NCBI GenBank assembly: GCA_965216945.1
Contig: CBDCGU010000003.1
Coordinates: forward strand, 2,480,001 to 2,544,000
Direction: 5' to 3'
DNA: 64,000 nucleotides
Source: DATHZQ01 sp965216945
Lineage (GTDB): Bacteria; Actinomycetota; Acidimicrobiia; Spongiisociales; UBA5794
Position 1 is the stretch's first letter; each line of letters begins with the position of its first letter. Both the position numbers and the translations under genes were made by a program. The notes beneath the pieces were generated by a model, which saw only the letters and a program-made list of their open reading frames with translations, was not told where the DNA came from and ran no database searches. Of the stretch, positions 1 to 8,113 are shown in pieces.

Positions 1-1
1 C

Positions 2-238
2 ATCGTCGCCACACCGGCGGCCGCTCGACTATGGCTCGAAGTCACGGACGACGGTCGCACCTTTCCAAGGCCCGGCTCGGAGGTCGGCGACCATCGGTCG
101 GACGATCGGGGGGGCTTCGGTCTGGGTATCGTCGAGGCCGTCGCGGATTCTGTCGAGGTCGTGCGCGGTGCGGCGTGGCGCGTCGTCGCCGAGTTCTGGG
201 GAAGCGGGCCGGCAGGACATCTCCATCGCCACGTTTGA
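2..238 (+). CDS. Anti-sigma-factor-type GHKL ATPase, C-terminal fragment
   Basis: The reading frame enters from outside the window and ends at TGA 236-238, giving 78 residues of the 3' end. It shows the LEVTDDG motif (G1/D-box of HATPase_c) followed by GGFGLGIVEAVAD (G2 box) and a beta-strand ending in VVAEFW. This is the ATP-binding fold of SpoIIAB/RsbW-like anti-sigma factors and of response-regulator-coupled kinases. The short tail after the G2 box fits a stand-alone anti-sigma regulator better than a long sensor kinase. The substrate sigma factor or anti-anti-sigma partner cannot be seen. The family call is firm; the exact subtype is inference. Confidence 0.7.
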   Translation: MVATPAAARLWLEVTDDGRTFPRPGSEVGDHRSDDRGGFGLGIVEAVADSVEVVRGAAWRVVAEFWGSGPAGHLHRHV

Positions 239-294
239 GCTTGCTCCGGACCGGGTAGTTCGGAAGGACACCCGACCCAGAGGAGCGACACAGG

Positions 295-855
295 ATGGAA
301 TCGCGCTTTCGGCCCGCCGGATTGTCGAGCGAGACCGCAGACGAGCTCGTCGAGGTTCTGCAAAGCCGACTCGTCAGCCTCATCGACGTGAGCCTCGTGT
401 TGAAGCACATTCACTGGAACGTCGTGGGACCCGGCTTCATCGGTGTTCATGAGATGCTCGACGATCACGTCGCTGGAGTGCGTGCGGCCGCCGATGAGGT
501 CGCGGAGCGAATCGCCACGTTGGGAGGTGTTCCCAACGGTCTCCCGGGCCACCTGACGCATACTCGCTCGTGGGACGACTACGCGATCGGTCGCGCGGTC
601 GTTGCCGCCCACCTCGGTGCGCTCGACAAGGTCTACGACGGCGTGATCGCCGACCACAGAACCGCCGCCGAGTTCGCTGCCGACCGCGATCCGGTGACCG
701 AGGACATGCTGGTTGCCCAGACCGGAACCCTTGAGCTATACCAATGGTTCGTGAGAGCCCACGTGGAGAACACGTCGGGTGAGCTCATGAGCGGTGACGC
801 CGACACCGAACTCGAGGCCGCCGCAGCCGCAGCGACTGCCAGTCCCCTCGATTGA
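295..855 (+). CDS. dps: Dps-family ferritin-like protein
   Basis: A 186-residue four-helix ferritin-like protein. The first long helix has LKHIHWNVVGPGFIGVHEMLDDH, the Dps dinuclear-iron ferroxidase signature with His-His-Asp/Glu ligands supplied across the dimer interface. Dps dodecamers oxidise Fe(II) with peroxide, store the iron and shield DNA during starvation or oxidative stress. The Ala-rich acidic C-terminal tail has no Lys/Arg, so direct DNA binding through this tail is unlikely. The start is set by an AGAGGAG ribosome-binding sequence ahead of ATG 295. It sits 56 bp after the partial ATPase gene and may share its stress regulation. Confidence 0.9.
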   Translation: MESRFRPAGLSSETADELVEVLQSRLVSLIDVSLVLKHIHWNVVGPGFIGVHEMLDDHVAGVRAAADEVAERIATLGGVPNGLPGHLTHTRSWDDYAIGRAVVAAHLGALDKVYDGVIADHRTAAEFAADRDPVTEDMLVAQTGTLELYQWFVRAHVENTSGELMSGDADTELEAAAAAATASPLD

Positions 856-1023
856 GCACGCCCCCTCCCGAGAGGGCACTGCTGCCTGAAGCCTCGCGCG
901 TAAAGACGCGGGACGGGCGGTCCGATGTGCCTGCACTTTGTTCTTACCGGCCAACCTCGTAGGCTGCCCGCCGCCACGGTTGCGTGGCGTGGGAAGGCTG
1001 CCAGACGCAGAGGAACCGCCGCG

Positions 1024-2958
1024 GTGACGTCCGACATGACAGAGACCTCCGAGCCCGCGACGACGTCTCCGACGACGCCCGGCCCGGTATCGCCACCCCG
1101 CCCGCGGGCCTATGCCGCGGTCAGCCTGACGTTTCTCGGCCTGTCCCTGATCCTGGGCGGTCTCGCCGGTCTTCAGCTACTGATCCCCGAATTGTTCGAG
1201 GGGGTCGCCTTCCTCACATACGGCAAGCTGGCGCCGATCGCAACGGACATGTTCCTCTATGGCTGGCTCACGATCGGGCTGGCCGGTGCGTTGCTGTACT
1301 CCGTCGGCAGCGCCGGGGGCGTCGGCATCCCGCAGTCGCTTGCCGCACGCTCGGCGCTCGCTCTCCTGACCGTGGGTGTCCTGGCCGGCACGGTTGGGAT
1401 CGCTCTCGGTTTCAACGAAGGCCGGCAATATCTCGAGTACCCGCTGTGGGCCGACGTCTTCCTGCTCGCCGGGTTCATATCACTCGCCGCCACGATCGCT
1501 CGCATGTCGAAACGCGCCGCGGTCAACCCAGGACCTGTGAGGTGGTACGCGAACGCCGCCGTGTTGTGGCTCGTCCTTGCGTTCATCGTCGGCAACGTTC
1601 CCGGTATCAGTGGCGTTGCCGTCGCCTTCCAGGCGTCGTTCTTTCGGGCGTCGCTTTTCGGGCTGTGGCTGGCAGCGGGCGCTGTCGCCGTCGTCTATCA
1701 CCTGATCCCGCGCATCGCCGGACGCAGCGCGCTTGTCCCGACTCGGATGACGCTGCTCGGATTCTGGTCGTTGACATTCGTGTGGGCGCTCACCGCCCCG
1801 GCGAACCTGACGTACTCCCCGGCGCCGGACTGGTTGGAGACGGTCGGTGTCGTGTTTTCCTTCGGCCTGCTCATCCCCCCGCTCATCATCGGCAGCGACC
1901 TGCTCGTCGCCATGCGGGGCAGGTGGCAGGCAAGCGCCGGCAGCCTCCCACTCAGCTTCACGGTGCTCGGCATGGTTCTGCTCGCAATGTGGCCGCTCAT
2001 GAACGTGTCGCTCTCCATCCGCTCGTCGAGTGGCGTCGTTCAGTTCACGGACTGGGTCTCGGGTACGGACGGGTTGCTGCTGTTCGGGGCAGTCTCGGCT
2101 TGGCTGGTGGCCTACAACTACTTCGCCGGCGGCGATCTCTTCCGGGGTTCTGCGCGCCGCGGGCTGGGAAGGCTGCACTATCTCGGTACCGTCGTGGGTT
2201 TGCTGTTGTGGCTCGGCGCCTCGGTGCTGGCCGGCCTGACGGCGGGGTGGACTTGGGTGGCATCGGCGAACGACGCTGCGGTACCCGTGGCAGGCTTGGG
2301 CTTCTCCAACACCCTGGGCGGTGTCGAGGAGTTGTACATCGCCCGCTTCATCGGGTTCGTCGTCTTTCTCCTCGCCCAGTTGATCTTCATCGTGAACGTC
2401 ACGACGGCCCGCGGCTCCGACCCCGCCCCCGACATCGACGAAGGCGTCCAGGAGCTCGACCCCGAGCTCGCTCTCGCCGGCGACGGCCCCTCCCGGCTGC
2501 GCCTCGCCGTGGTCACCCTGTTCGTGCTCGCCGTGACGTTCGTGGTCTTGGTGCCCTGGGCCGAGATGGCGGGTGCCGATGCGAGCATTCGCGGCGACAC
2601 GGCGCGGCGATACACCACGGCGGACGAGGTCGCCCGGGGACGGGAGATCTACCTGCAGGAGGGCTGTTGGTACTGCCACACCCAGCAGGTGCGGCCCATC
2701 GTCGGAGACGTCGGGCTTGGTCCCGTGTCCGAGGCCGGCGACTACGTGTTCGAGACTCCCGCACTCTTCGGCGTCCAGCGCCTCGGCCCCGACTTGATGC
2801 ATGCCGGCAACCGTCCCGATACGGACGATCCGGCATGGCTCGAGCGATACCTGGCCGATCCGAGGTCGGAACGCTCGTACTCCAACATGCCGTCGTACGA
2901 TCATCTCTCGAGCTCGGATCTCGCCGACCTCGCTGCCTATGTAGCAAGCCTGAAGTGA
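1024..2958 (+). CDS. CcoN-CcoO fusion protein with ligand-free CcoN domain
   Basis: A 644-residue fusion. Residues about 30-465 align through many transmembrane segments with CcoN, the catalytic subunit of cbb3 oxidases; residues about 490-644 are a CcoO-type domain with one membrane anchor and one heme c site. The CcoO part is intact: CWYCH at 548-552, GPDL, and the axial Met in SNMPSY (Met622). In the CcoN part all six canonical ligands are replaced: helix II RPLHT becomes APIAT (A73), the CuB His of YGHNAV becomes A209, the HH pair of GPHHLHY becomes A260-N261, and the GHVHSG pair becomes T348 and G350. It therefore cannot bind the two b hemes or CuB in the usual way and is probably not an oxidase. 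Start GTG 1024 follows AGAGGA; ATG 1036 is an alternative. The next gene follows after 4 bp. Confidence 0.85.
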   Translation: MTSDMTETSEPATTSPTTPGPVSPPRPRAYAAVSLTFLGLSLILGGLAGLQLLIPELFEGVAFLTYGKLAPIATDMFLYGWLTIGLAGALLYSVGSAGGVGIPQSLAARSALALLTVGVLAGTVGIALGFNEGRQYLEYPLWADVFLLAGFISLAATIARMSKRAAVNPGPVRWYANAAVLWLVLAFIVGNVPGISGVAVAFQASFFRASLFGLWLAAGAVAVVYHLIPRIAGRSALVPTRMTLLGFWSLTFVWALTAPANLTYSPAPDWLETVGVVFSFGLLIPPLIIGSDLLVAMRGRWQASAGSLPLSFTVLGMVLLAMWPLMNVSLSIRSSSGVVQFTDWVSGTDGLLLFGAVSAWLVAYNYFAGGDLFRGSARRGLGRLHYLGTVVGLLLWLGASVLAGLTAGWTWVASANDAAVPVAGLGFSNTLGGVEELYIARFIGFVVFLLAQLIFIVNVTTARGSDPAPDIDEGVQELDPELALAGDGPSRLRLAVVTLFVLAVTFVVLVPWAEMAGADASIRGDTARRYTTADEVARGREIYLQEGCWYCHTQQVRPIVGDVGLGPVSEAGDYVFETPALFGVQRLGPDLMHAGNRPDTDDPAWLERYLADPRSERSYSNMPSYDHLSSSDLADLAAYVASLK

Positions 2959-2962
2959 CATC

Positions 2963-3871
2963 GTGGAACAGCTGATCGCTCAAATCGCCGAGATGCACGG
3001 CTACCCCGCCGAGATGGTGGAGCGGGCCGCAGCTGCGCGCGCCGGGGCCATGGGTGTCGGCATCGAGCAGGTGTTGCAGCAGTGGGCGGGTGGCGACGCC
3101 GCCCCGGTGGCGCCGGTGGCGCCGGCGGCTGCACCCGAGGCTACGGCACCGGAGTCATCCCTGCCGGCCGAGTCTGCGGCGCCTGCGCCAGACGAGGCAC
3201 CGGGCGGCCCGGAGGTCGAGGTGCTCGGCCCGGTCGCCGGCGACGAGACACCCGATGATGATGCTGGCGAACCGGCAGTACCCGAGGCGGCCGAGCGCAG
3301 AGTCCCGCAGGGATCGGTCGTGTCGGGTTTCCCGCGCTGGCTGGTGGCAGCGTTCGTCATCATCCCGGCCATCGCCCTGCTCTATCTGATGCAGGCTCCC
3401 GACGGCCCCGATTGCGGTGTCGCCGGCCAGCTGGCGCTCGATCCCGTCAGCGGGGAGGCCGTGAACTGCGACGGCACTCCATACGGTGTGGAGGTCGTCA
3501 ACTTCTTCTCGATGGGCCAGGAGATCTACGACACCCGTTGTTCGGCGTGCCACGGAGCCGGCGGTGGCGGTGGCGCTGGGCAGGTTCTCGCCGGTGGAGC
3601 AGTGCTCGCCAGCTTCCCGAGTGGCAGCTGCCTCGAGCACATCGATTGGGTGGCGTTGGGTTCGGACAACTGGCCTGATCCCACCTACGGTGCACTCGCC
3701 AAACCCGTGGGCGGCTTCGGCCAGATGCCTGGATTCGAGGGCACGCTCACGGAGGAGGAGATCGCCTCGGTGGTCCTCTATGAGCGGGTGGCCTTCGGCG
3801 GCGAGGCCCTGCCCGACGCCGAAGCCGACTGTCAGGTCACGGACGCCGCGGAAGTGTCCGCAGCGCCCTGA
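2963..3871 (+). CDS. Membrane-anchored mono-heme cytochrome c
   Basis: A 302-residue protein with a small N-terminal helical domain (residues 1-44), an Ala/Pro/Glu-rich linker (45-115), one transmembrane helix (about 124-144) and an extracytoplasmic cytochrome c domain. The heme motif is CSACH at 193-197 and a likely axial Met lies in GQMPGF. Extra Cys residues at 151 and 169 and two further downstream could form disulfides. It starts with GTG 4 bp after the CcoN-CcoO fusion, so the two are co-translated and likely form one complex, with this protein in the place of CcoP. CcoP is normally di-heme; this one has a single heme site. The partner of the cytosolic N-terminal domain is unknown. Confidence 0.8.
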   Translation: MEQLIAQIAEMHGYPAEMVERAAAARAGAMGVGIEQVLQQWAGGDAAPVAPVAPAAAPEATAPESSLPAESAAPAPDEAPGGPEVEVLGPVAGDETPDDDAGEPAVPEAAERRVPQGSVVSGFPRWLVAAFVIIPAIALLYLMQAPDGPDCGVAGQLALDPVSGEAVNCDGTPYGVEVVNFFSMGQEIYDTRCSACHGAGGGGGAGQVLAGGAVLASFPSGSCLEHIDWVALGSDNWPDPTYGALAKPVGGFGQMPGFEGTLTEEEIASVVLYERVAFGGEALPDAEADCQVTDAAEVSAAP

Positions 3872-3969
3872 TACACCGAGCACTCCCGACCGAAGTCCTG
3901 CATCCATCGACGTTGCGGGCTGGCGTTGCAGCCGATCGCTCCTCCCTCGATGGCCCGGCCTCCATGGCG

Positions 3970-4857
3970 TCAACCGGTGCCGAGGCCCACGTCCGTTGCG
4001 GCTGGACAGGTGACGATCTCCCCGGGGTAGATGAGATCGGGGTCACCCGAGCGGAGGCGGGGCTGGTTCGTGCGGACGAGATGCGCCCAATAAGTCGCAG
4101 TCTCGGCGTCAGACGGGCTCCGCTGCAGCACATCGGCGAGATGACGTTCGGCCACGAGCCACAGGTTGTCGCCAGGTGCGATGTCGTACTCGTAGGCCTC
4201 GGTCGCCAACCGGCCCTCGGCGGCGACCGGTGCGGTGTCGGCTGCCGCCGGATCGAAACGCAAGGTGTGCTCGGGCGCCGTCGTTGCGATCGGGCGTGCC
4301 CGCTCACCGGCGGGCGTTGGCACGAATGACGCGTCGGTCTCTTCGCTGCTCGGGGCAGGAACCTCCGGGAGGTCACCGGCGGGCACCGGGATGTAGCCGG
4401 TCGGGGAAGGCTCGGCTTGGTCGAGATGGACGACCGGCACTGCGTAATGCTCGTGGGTGGGGGTCTGGGCGGCGACGGCGGCTCCGATGCCGCCGGCAGA
4501 GAGGGTCGATACCGCCAGCGACACGGCGACGGCGCGGTCGGCGAGACGACGTATCGCCGGCAACGTCAGCCACTCGACCGAGCGAATGAGCGTGGGGATT
4601 CTCGACGCCTTGGCGAGGGGATAGGCGACGAGGCTCGCCGCAACCCAATACGCCAGCATCAGCGCCAGCCACCGGGTGAAAGCAAGCAACACGCGCTCGG
4701 GTTCGTGGTCGCCGAGCCACACCCACAGGTTTCCCCACTCGATGGTGGCTGCCGTGTCGCCGGCGAGACCATGGAGAACGACGATGGACACGATCGCCGA
4801 GGCGAGCGTGGCCGCCCATGGCAACGCGGCGGGAGCGGTGATGGTGCGGATCGACAT
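3970..4857 (-). CDS. LysM-domain membrane protein
   Basis: A protein of 295 residues from ATG 4857 (GTG 4884 would add nine). Three hydrophobic segments occupy roughly residues 8-30, 57-80 and 110-132. A Pro/Thr-rich spacer follows, then a C-terminal LysM domain beginning YDIAPGDNLWLVAERHL and ending LIYPGEIVTCP. LysM binds the glycan of peptidoglycan, so the C-terminus probably sits in the cell wall region while the N-terminus anchors it in the membrane. It is transcribed away from ctaA; the intergenic region holds a perfect inverted repeat overlapping its probable -10 element. A precise role is not evident. Confidence 0.75.
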   Translation of the reverse strand: MSIRTITAPAALPWAATLASAIVSIVVLHGLAGDTAATIEWGNLWVWLGDHEPERVLLAFTRWLALMLAYWVAASLVAYPLAKASRIPTLIRSVEWLTLPAIRRLADRAVAVSLAVSTLSAGGIGAAVAAQTPTHEHYAVPVVHLDQAEPSPTGYIPVPAGDLPEVPAPSSEETDASFVPTPAGERARPIATTAPEHTLRFDPAAADTAPVAAEGRLATEAYEYDIAPGDNLWLVAERHLADVLQRSPSDAETATYWAHLVRTNQPRLRSGDPDLIYPGEIVTCPAATDVGLGTG

Positions 4858-4885
4858 GACCTCACCGTACTTCACTGAACGCACG

Positions 4886-4900
4886 ATGACAAGGTGTCAT
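4886..4900. promoter_or_regulatory. Inverted-repeat operator in the LysM/ctaA divergent region
   Basis: A perfect 6-bp inverted repeat with 3-bp spacer (ATGACA-AGG-TGTCAT). On the minus strand its right half overlaps a -10-like TATGAC (4901-4896), which lies 16-17 bp from a TTGTTC -35-like hexamer (4924-4919). A bound regulator would therefore block transcription of the LysM gene. The regulator is not identifiable from the window. Confidence 0.45.
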
Positions 4901-5030
4901 ATCATGAAATGAGCGTTGAACAATCTTATATGCCTAAGCCTGGGCAGACTCCCGAACGGCGCGGCCCACGAGGGAACGGTCTCCGTCGTAGCGAGTCGTC
5001 CCCGGAAGCGGTAAGGCCGCGGCGGTCGGG

Positions 5031-5036
5031 TACGCT
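5031..5036 (+). promoter_or_regulatory. Leaderless -10 element of ctaA
   Basis: TACGCT ends 7 nt before ATG 5044, so transcription should start at or next to the start codon. This supports the short ctaA start over an in-frame start near 4909. Confidence 0.5.
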
Positions 5037-5043
5037 TGCCGCG

Positions 5044-6012
5044 ATGGCCACAGCCAGCCCTCCTCCCGAGACCACACCGTCCAGAGCCGTGCCCCGGCTG
5101 GCGTGGGCGAGCCTGGCGTTCACGGTTGCGGTCATCCTCGGAGGGGCCGTCGTTCGAGCGACCGACTCCGGCGCCGGGTGCGGCGAGTCGTGGCCCCGTT
5201 GTGATGGCCAGCTCATCCCGGTCTCGCCGCAGGGTGCGACGGTGATCGAGTTCACCCACCGCATGATGACGGCGGCGCTCGGGTTTGCGCTGATCGCGCT
5301 GGTCGTGCTCGTACTGCGGCACTACCCCAGAGGGCATCGGGTGCGACGTGCGCTGGCGTGGACGATCGGGTTCTTCGTCGGCGAGGTCATCATCGGGGCA
5401 CTACTCGTGGTCTTCGGGTGGGTGGAGGACGATGCCAGCATCGGCAGGGTGATCGCCGTGACGGTGCACCTCGTCAACACGTTCCTCCTGCTCGGAGCGA
5501 TGACGCTCACGGCACATCTCGCCTCGGGCCGGCCACCCGTGGAGCCCGACTGGAGACGCACCCGTGATCGGCTCCTCCTGGTCGGTGTGATCACGCTGCT
5601 CGTCGTCGGCGCCTCCGGGGCGCTCAACGCCCTGAGCGACACGCTGTTCCCCGCCGACTCGTTGCTCGACGGCATCCGTGCCGAATTCGGCCCGACGGCT
5701 CCTTTCCTCTTGCGGTTGCGGACGGTGCACCCCCTCATCGCCGTAGCGGGCAGTGGTGTCATCTTCATGCTGACGCGTGCCCCCTCCCTGGGTGGTTCGC
5801 CGCGGGTCAACCGCCTCTCGGTGTCGATCCAGGCGCTGCTCGGAGCGCAGGTCGTCATCGGCCTGCTCAACGTGGCGCTGCTGACGCCGGTGGAGACTCA
5901 GGTCGTCCATCTGCTTGCGGCGGACGTTCTCTGGATCCTGTGGGTGCTGCTTGCTGCCGAGGTGATCGGGGTTCGGTCGGTGTACGGTCTCCGCGAGCGT
6001 GAAGCCGCATGA
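5044..6012 (+). CDS. ctaA: Heme A synthase
   Basis: A 322-residue eight-helix membrane protein of the CtaA/COX15 family, which oxidises the C8 methyl of heme O to give heme A for aa3-type oxidases. Visible signatures are the extracellular Cys pair CGESWPRC, the EFTHRMM helix with a heme-binding His, and the later TVHLVNT and TVHPLI His-bearing helices. The length is typical. An in-frame upstream extension exists but is Arg/Pro-rich and preceded by no good ribosome-binding site, while a TAnnnT element fits ATG 5044. It overlaps ctaB by 4 bp (ATGA), so the two are translationally coupled. Confidence 0.92.
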   Translation: MATASPPPETTPSRAVPRLAWASLAFTVAVILGGAVVRATDSGAGCGESWPRCDGQLIPVSPQGATVIEFTHRMMTAALGFALIALVVLVLRHYPRGHRVRRALAWTIGFFVGEVIIGALLVVFGWVEDDASIGRVIAVTVHLVNTFLLLGAMTLTAHLASGRPPVEPDWRRTRDRLLLVGVITLLVVGASGALNALSDTLFPADSLLDGIRAEFGPTAPFLLRLRTVHPLIAVAGSGVIFMLTRAPSLGGSPRVNRLSVSIQALLGAQVVIGLLNVALLTPVETQVVHLLAADVLWILWVLLAAEVIGVRSVYGLREREAA

Positions 6013-6911
6013 GCGCACCCGAGGTCCGCATCACCGACCCCGAGGAAACCGCTTCACGGGGTGGCGTCCTGCGTGCCTACTTCGAACTGACCAAGCCGCG
6101 CATCATCGAGCTTCTCCTGGTGACGACGGTGCCGGCGATGGCCGTGGCGGCGGCGGGATGGCCGGGTTCGTGGCTGGTGCTGGCAACGTTGATCGGCGGG
6201 GCGCTGTCTGCCGGGGGCGCCAACGCCATCAACCAGGTCGTGGATCGCGACATCGACCGGAAGATGCGCCGCACGCGACGCAGGCCGGTACCGACCGACC
6301 GTATCGGGCCCACCAACGCCGTTGTGTTCGGAACCACACTGGGGCTTGCCGGGTTCGCGTGGCTCTGGGCGACGACCAACCTCCTGGCGGCAACTCTGTC
6401 GACGCTCGGACTGCTCTTCTACGTGTTCGTCTACACGATGTATCTCAAGCGGAGGTCGGTTCAGAACATCGTCATCGGTGGTGCAGCCGGCGCAGTCCCG
6501 CCTCTGGTTGGATGGGCCGCCGTGGCCGGCGATCTGGCGCTGCCCGCCTGGATCATGTTCGCCATCGTCTTCTACTGGACCCCACCCCACTTCTGGGCAC
6601 TGGCCCTCAAGTACGAGGCGGACTACGCCGCCGCCGGCGTACCCATGCTGCCCGTGGTCGCCGGCCGCAAGCGCACCGTCGACCACATCGTCATGTATAC
6701 CGTCGTGCTCGTTGGCGTCTCGCTCATGCTGGTGCCGACCGGGACCGTCGGTGTGCTCTACCTGGCGGCGGCGTCACTGCTCGGGATCGCGCTGTTCCTC
6801 GCGGCGTGGCGGCTGCGAACCCACGAAGGCGAGGCGATGCGCTTCTTCCACTGGTCCAACGGATACCTCGCCACGCTCTTCGTGGCGATGCTGGCGGACG
6901 CCCTCCTGTGA
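6009..6911 (+). CDS. ctaB: Protoheme IX farnesyltransferase (heme O synthase)
   Basis: A 300-residue UbiA-superfamily prenyltransferase that adds a farnesyl group to heme B, giving heme O, the substrate of CtaA. The first Asp-rich motif is NAINQVVDRDIDRKMRRTRRRP (N-x4-D-x3-D with basic tail), and the second conserved loop contains YWTPPHFWALALKYEADY. About nine membrane helices are present. It overlaps ctaA by ATGA. No heme A oxidase subunit (ctaC/D/E) lies nearby, so the product must be used by an oxidase encoded elsewhere. Confidence 0.93.
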   Translation: MSAPEVRITDPEETASRGGVLRAYFELTKPRIIELLLVTTVPAMAVAAAGWPGSWLVLATLIGGALSAGGANAINQVVDRDIDRKMRRTRRRPVPTDRIGPTNAVVFGTTLGLAGFAWLWATTNLLAATLSTLGLLFYVFVYTMYLKRRSVQNIVIGGAAGAVPPLVGWAAVAGDLALPAWIMFAIVFYWTPPHFWALALKYEADYAAAGVPMLPVVAGRKRTVDHIVMYTVVLVGVSLMLVPTGTVGVLYLAAASLLGIALFLAAWRLRTHEGEAMRFFHWSNGYLATLFVAMLADALL

Positions 6912-7036
6912 CGTCGCAACAGAGCGCAGGCTGGGGGAAGCGCCGCAGCGGTGTGGGCGGCGGGTCTCGGGGCCAGACCGCGGCGAGCCGCAGGATGGGG
7001 AGCTCGAGCCACCCGCCTTCCGGCGCCATGCGGCGG

Positions 7037-7042
7037 TAGATT
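7037..7042 (+). promoter_or_regulatory. Leaderless -10 element of the Gfo/Idh gene
   Basis: TAGATT ends 6 nt before ATG 7049. The 137-bp gap after ctaB shows a short GGTCT/AGACC inverted repeat near 6967-6983 but no clear T-tract terminator. Confidence 0.5.
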
Positions 7043-7048
7043 CGCACC

Positions 7049-8053
7049 ATGAGCTCGGGGGTCTCGCTTGCCATCGTCGGGTTGGGACGCATGGGCCGGG
7101 TGCACGCCGAGGTGCTTGCCTCGGTTCCTGCCATCGACGTCGTCGCGGTGGTGGATCCGCGGCCTGAGGCGCAGGTGCGAGCCGCCGATCTGGTGCCGGG
7201 AGCCGTCGCGTTTCGCACCGTCGACGAGCTGGCCGAGTCGAGCGCGGCAACGGCGTGGCTGATCGCAGCCTCGACGCCAAGCCACCCTGAGCTCGTCGAT
7301 GCCGCCATCGATGCGGGCGTCCACGTCTTGTGCGAGAAGCCGCTGGCCCTCGACATCTCGGTGGGAGAAGCAGTGGGAGAGCGAGCGGCAGCCGCAGGGC
7401 TCGTGCTGCAAGTGGGGTTCTGGCGCCGTTTCTCTCCTCCGTGGGCCGTGGCGAGGAGACTCGTCCGTGAAGGCGCCATCGGCCGGCCCCTGATGGTGCG
7501 CCTGGCGCAATGGGATCAGGATCCACCACCTCCCCAGTTCTGCGATCCGGCGGTCAGCGGCGGGCTCGCCATCGATTGCGGTGTCCACGAGTTCGATCTG
7601 GCCGAATGGTTGACGGGCAACCGCATCGTCCGCGTCTCCGGGCGACATCTGCCGATCGTCGAGCCGGCCGTTGCCGCCGCCGGTGATGTCGACAACCTCG
7701 TGGCGCTGCTCGACCTCGACGGCGGGGCCGTGGCGACCGTCGACCTGACCCGCAATGCTCGGTACGGCGAGGACGTGCGCACCGAGATCCTCGGATCCGA
7801 CGGCGCGGTGTTCGTCGACATGCTCCCCACCGGTCGCACCCGCCTCGCCGATGTGCGCGGGATCAGAGTCATCCCGGAGAGCGAGGTCGCCGCCGCAGAT
7901 CATGCAGGCGTCGCAGAGCAAGCACGCGTGTTCGCCGCCCGCATCTCCGGTGCCCCGATCGACGCCCCGGGCGCCGCAGCATCCAACCGCGCCGTTCACG
8001 TCGCTCACCGGGTCGAAGAGGCCGTGCGTCGAGGTGGACCCGTTGCCGTCTGA
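7049..8053 (+). CDS. Gfo/Idh/MocA-family NAD(P)-dependent oxidoreductase
   Basis: A 334-residue two-domain dehydrogenase. The N-terminal Rossmann fold starts VGLGRMGRVHAEVL (GxGxxG), followed by the family motif CEKPLALD, whose Lys is catalytic. The C-terminal alpha/beta domain carries AIDCGVHEFDLAEWLTG with the Asp and His that complete the active site. The closest functional types are inositol 2-dehydrogenase-like enzymes acting on sugars or cyclitols, but the substrate cannot be assigned. It is the first gene of a short run with a small membrane protein and a phosphotransferase gene. Confidence 0.85.
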   Translation: MSSGVSLAIVGLGRMGRVHAEVLASVPAIDVVAVVDPRPEAQVRAADLVPGAVAFRTVDELAESSAATAWLIAASTPSHPELVDAAIDAGVHVLCEKPLALDISVGEAVGERAAAAGLVLQVGFWRRFSPPWAVARRLVREGAIGRPLMVRLAQWDQDPPPPQFCDPAVSGGLAIDCGVHEFDLAEWLTGNRIVRVSGRHLPIVEPAVAAAGDVDNLVALLDLDGGAVATVDLTRNARYGEDVRTEILGSDGAVFVDMLPTGRTRLADVRGIRVIPESEVAAADHAGVAEQARVFAARISGAPIDAPGAAASNRAVHVAHRVEEAVRRGGPVAV

Positions 8054-8113
8054 TCCGACCCGACCGCACGGTCGCATCTGGGTTGCCGAGGGCCGCCGGC
8101 TCGGGCCGGCTTC

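Noticed and set aside
1480..2961. Very long open frame (493 codons) on the strand opposite the CcoN-CcoO gene
   Set aside because: Shadow of GC-rich codon usage; the product is His/Glu/Gly-rich, lacks any domain and mirrors the real gene. The same applies to long minus-strand frames opposite nuoF, nuoG, nuoL and nuoM.
984..2975. 663-codon plus-strand frame overlapping CcoN-CcoO
   Set aside because: Arg-rich frame-shifted reading of the same gene; no motif and no ribosome-binding site.
4909..5043. N-terminal extension of ctaA from ATG 4909
   Set aside because: In frame, but the peptide is Arg/Pro-rich and unlike any heme A synthase N-terminus; a TAnnnT element fits ATG 5044 as a leaderless start.
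6912..7036. Small gene between ctaB and the Gfo/Idh gene
   Set aside because: Open frames here are Arg/Ser/Gly-rich with no start context; only a weak 5-bp inverted repeat is present.
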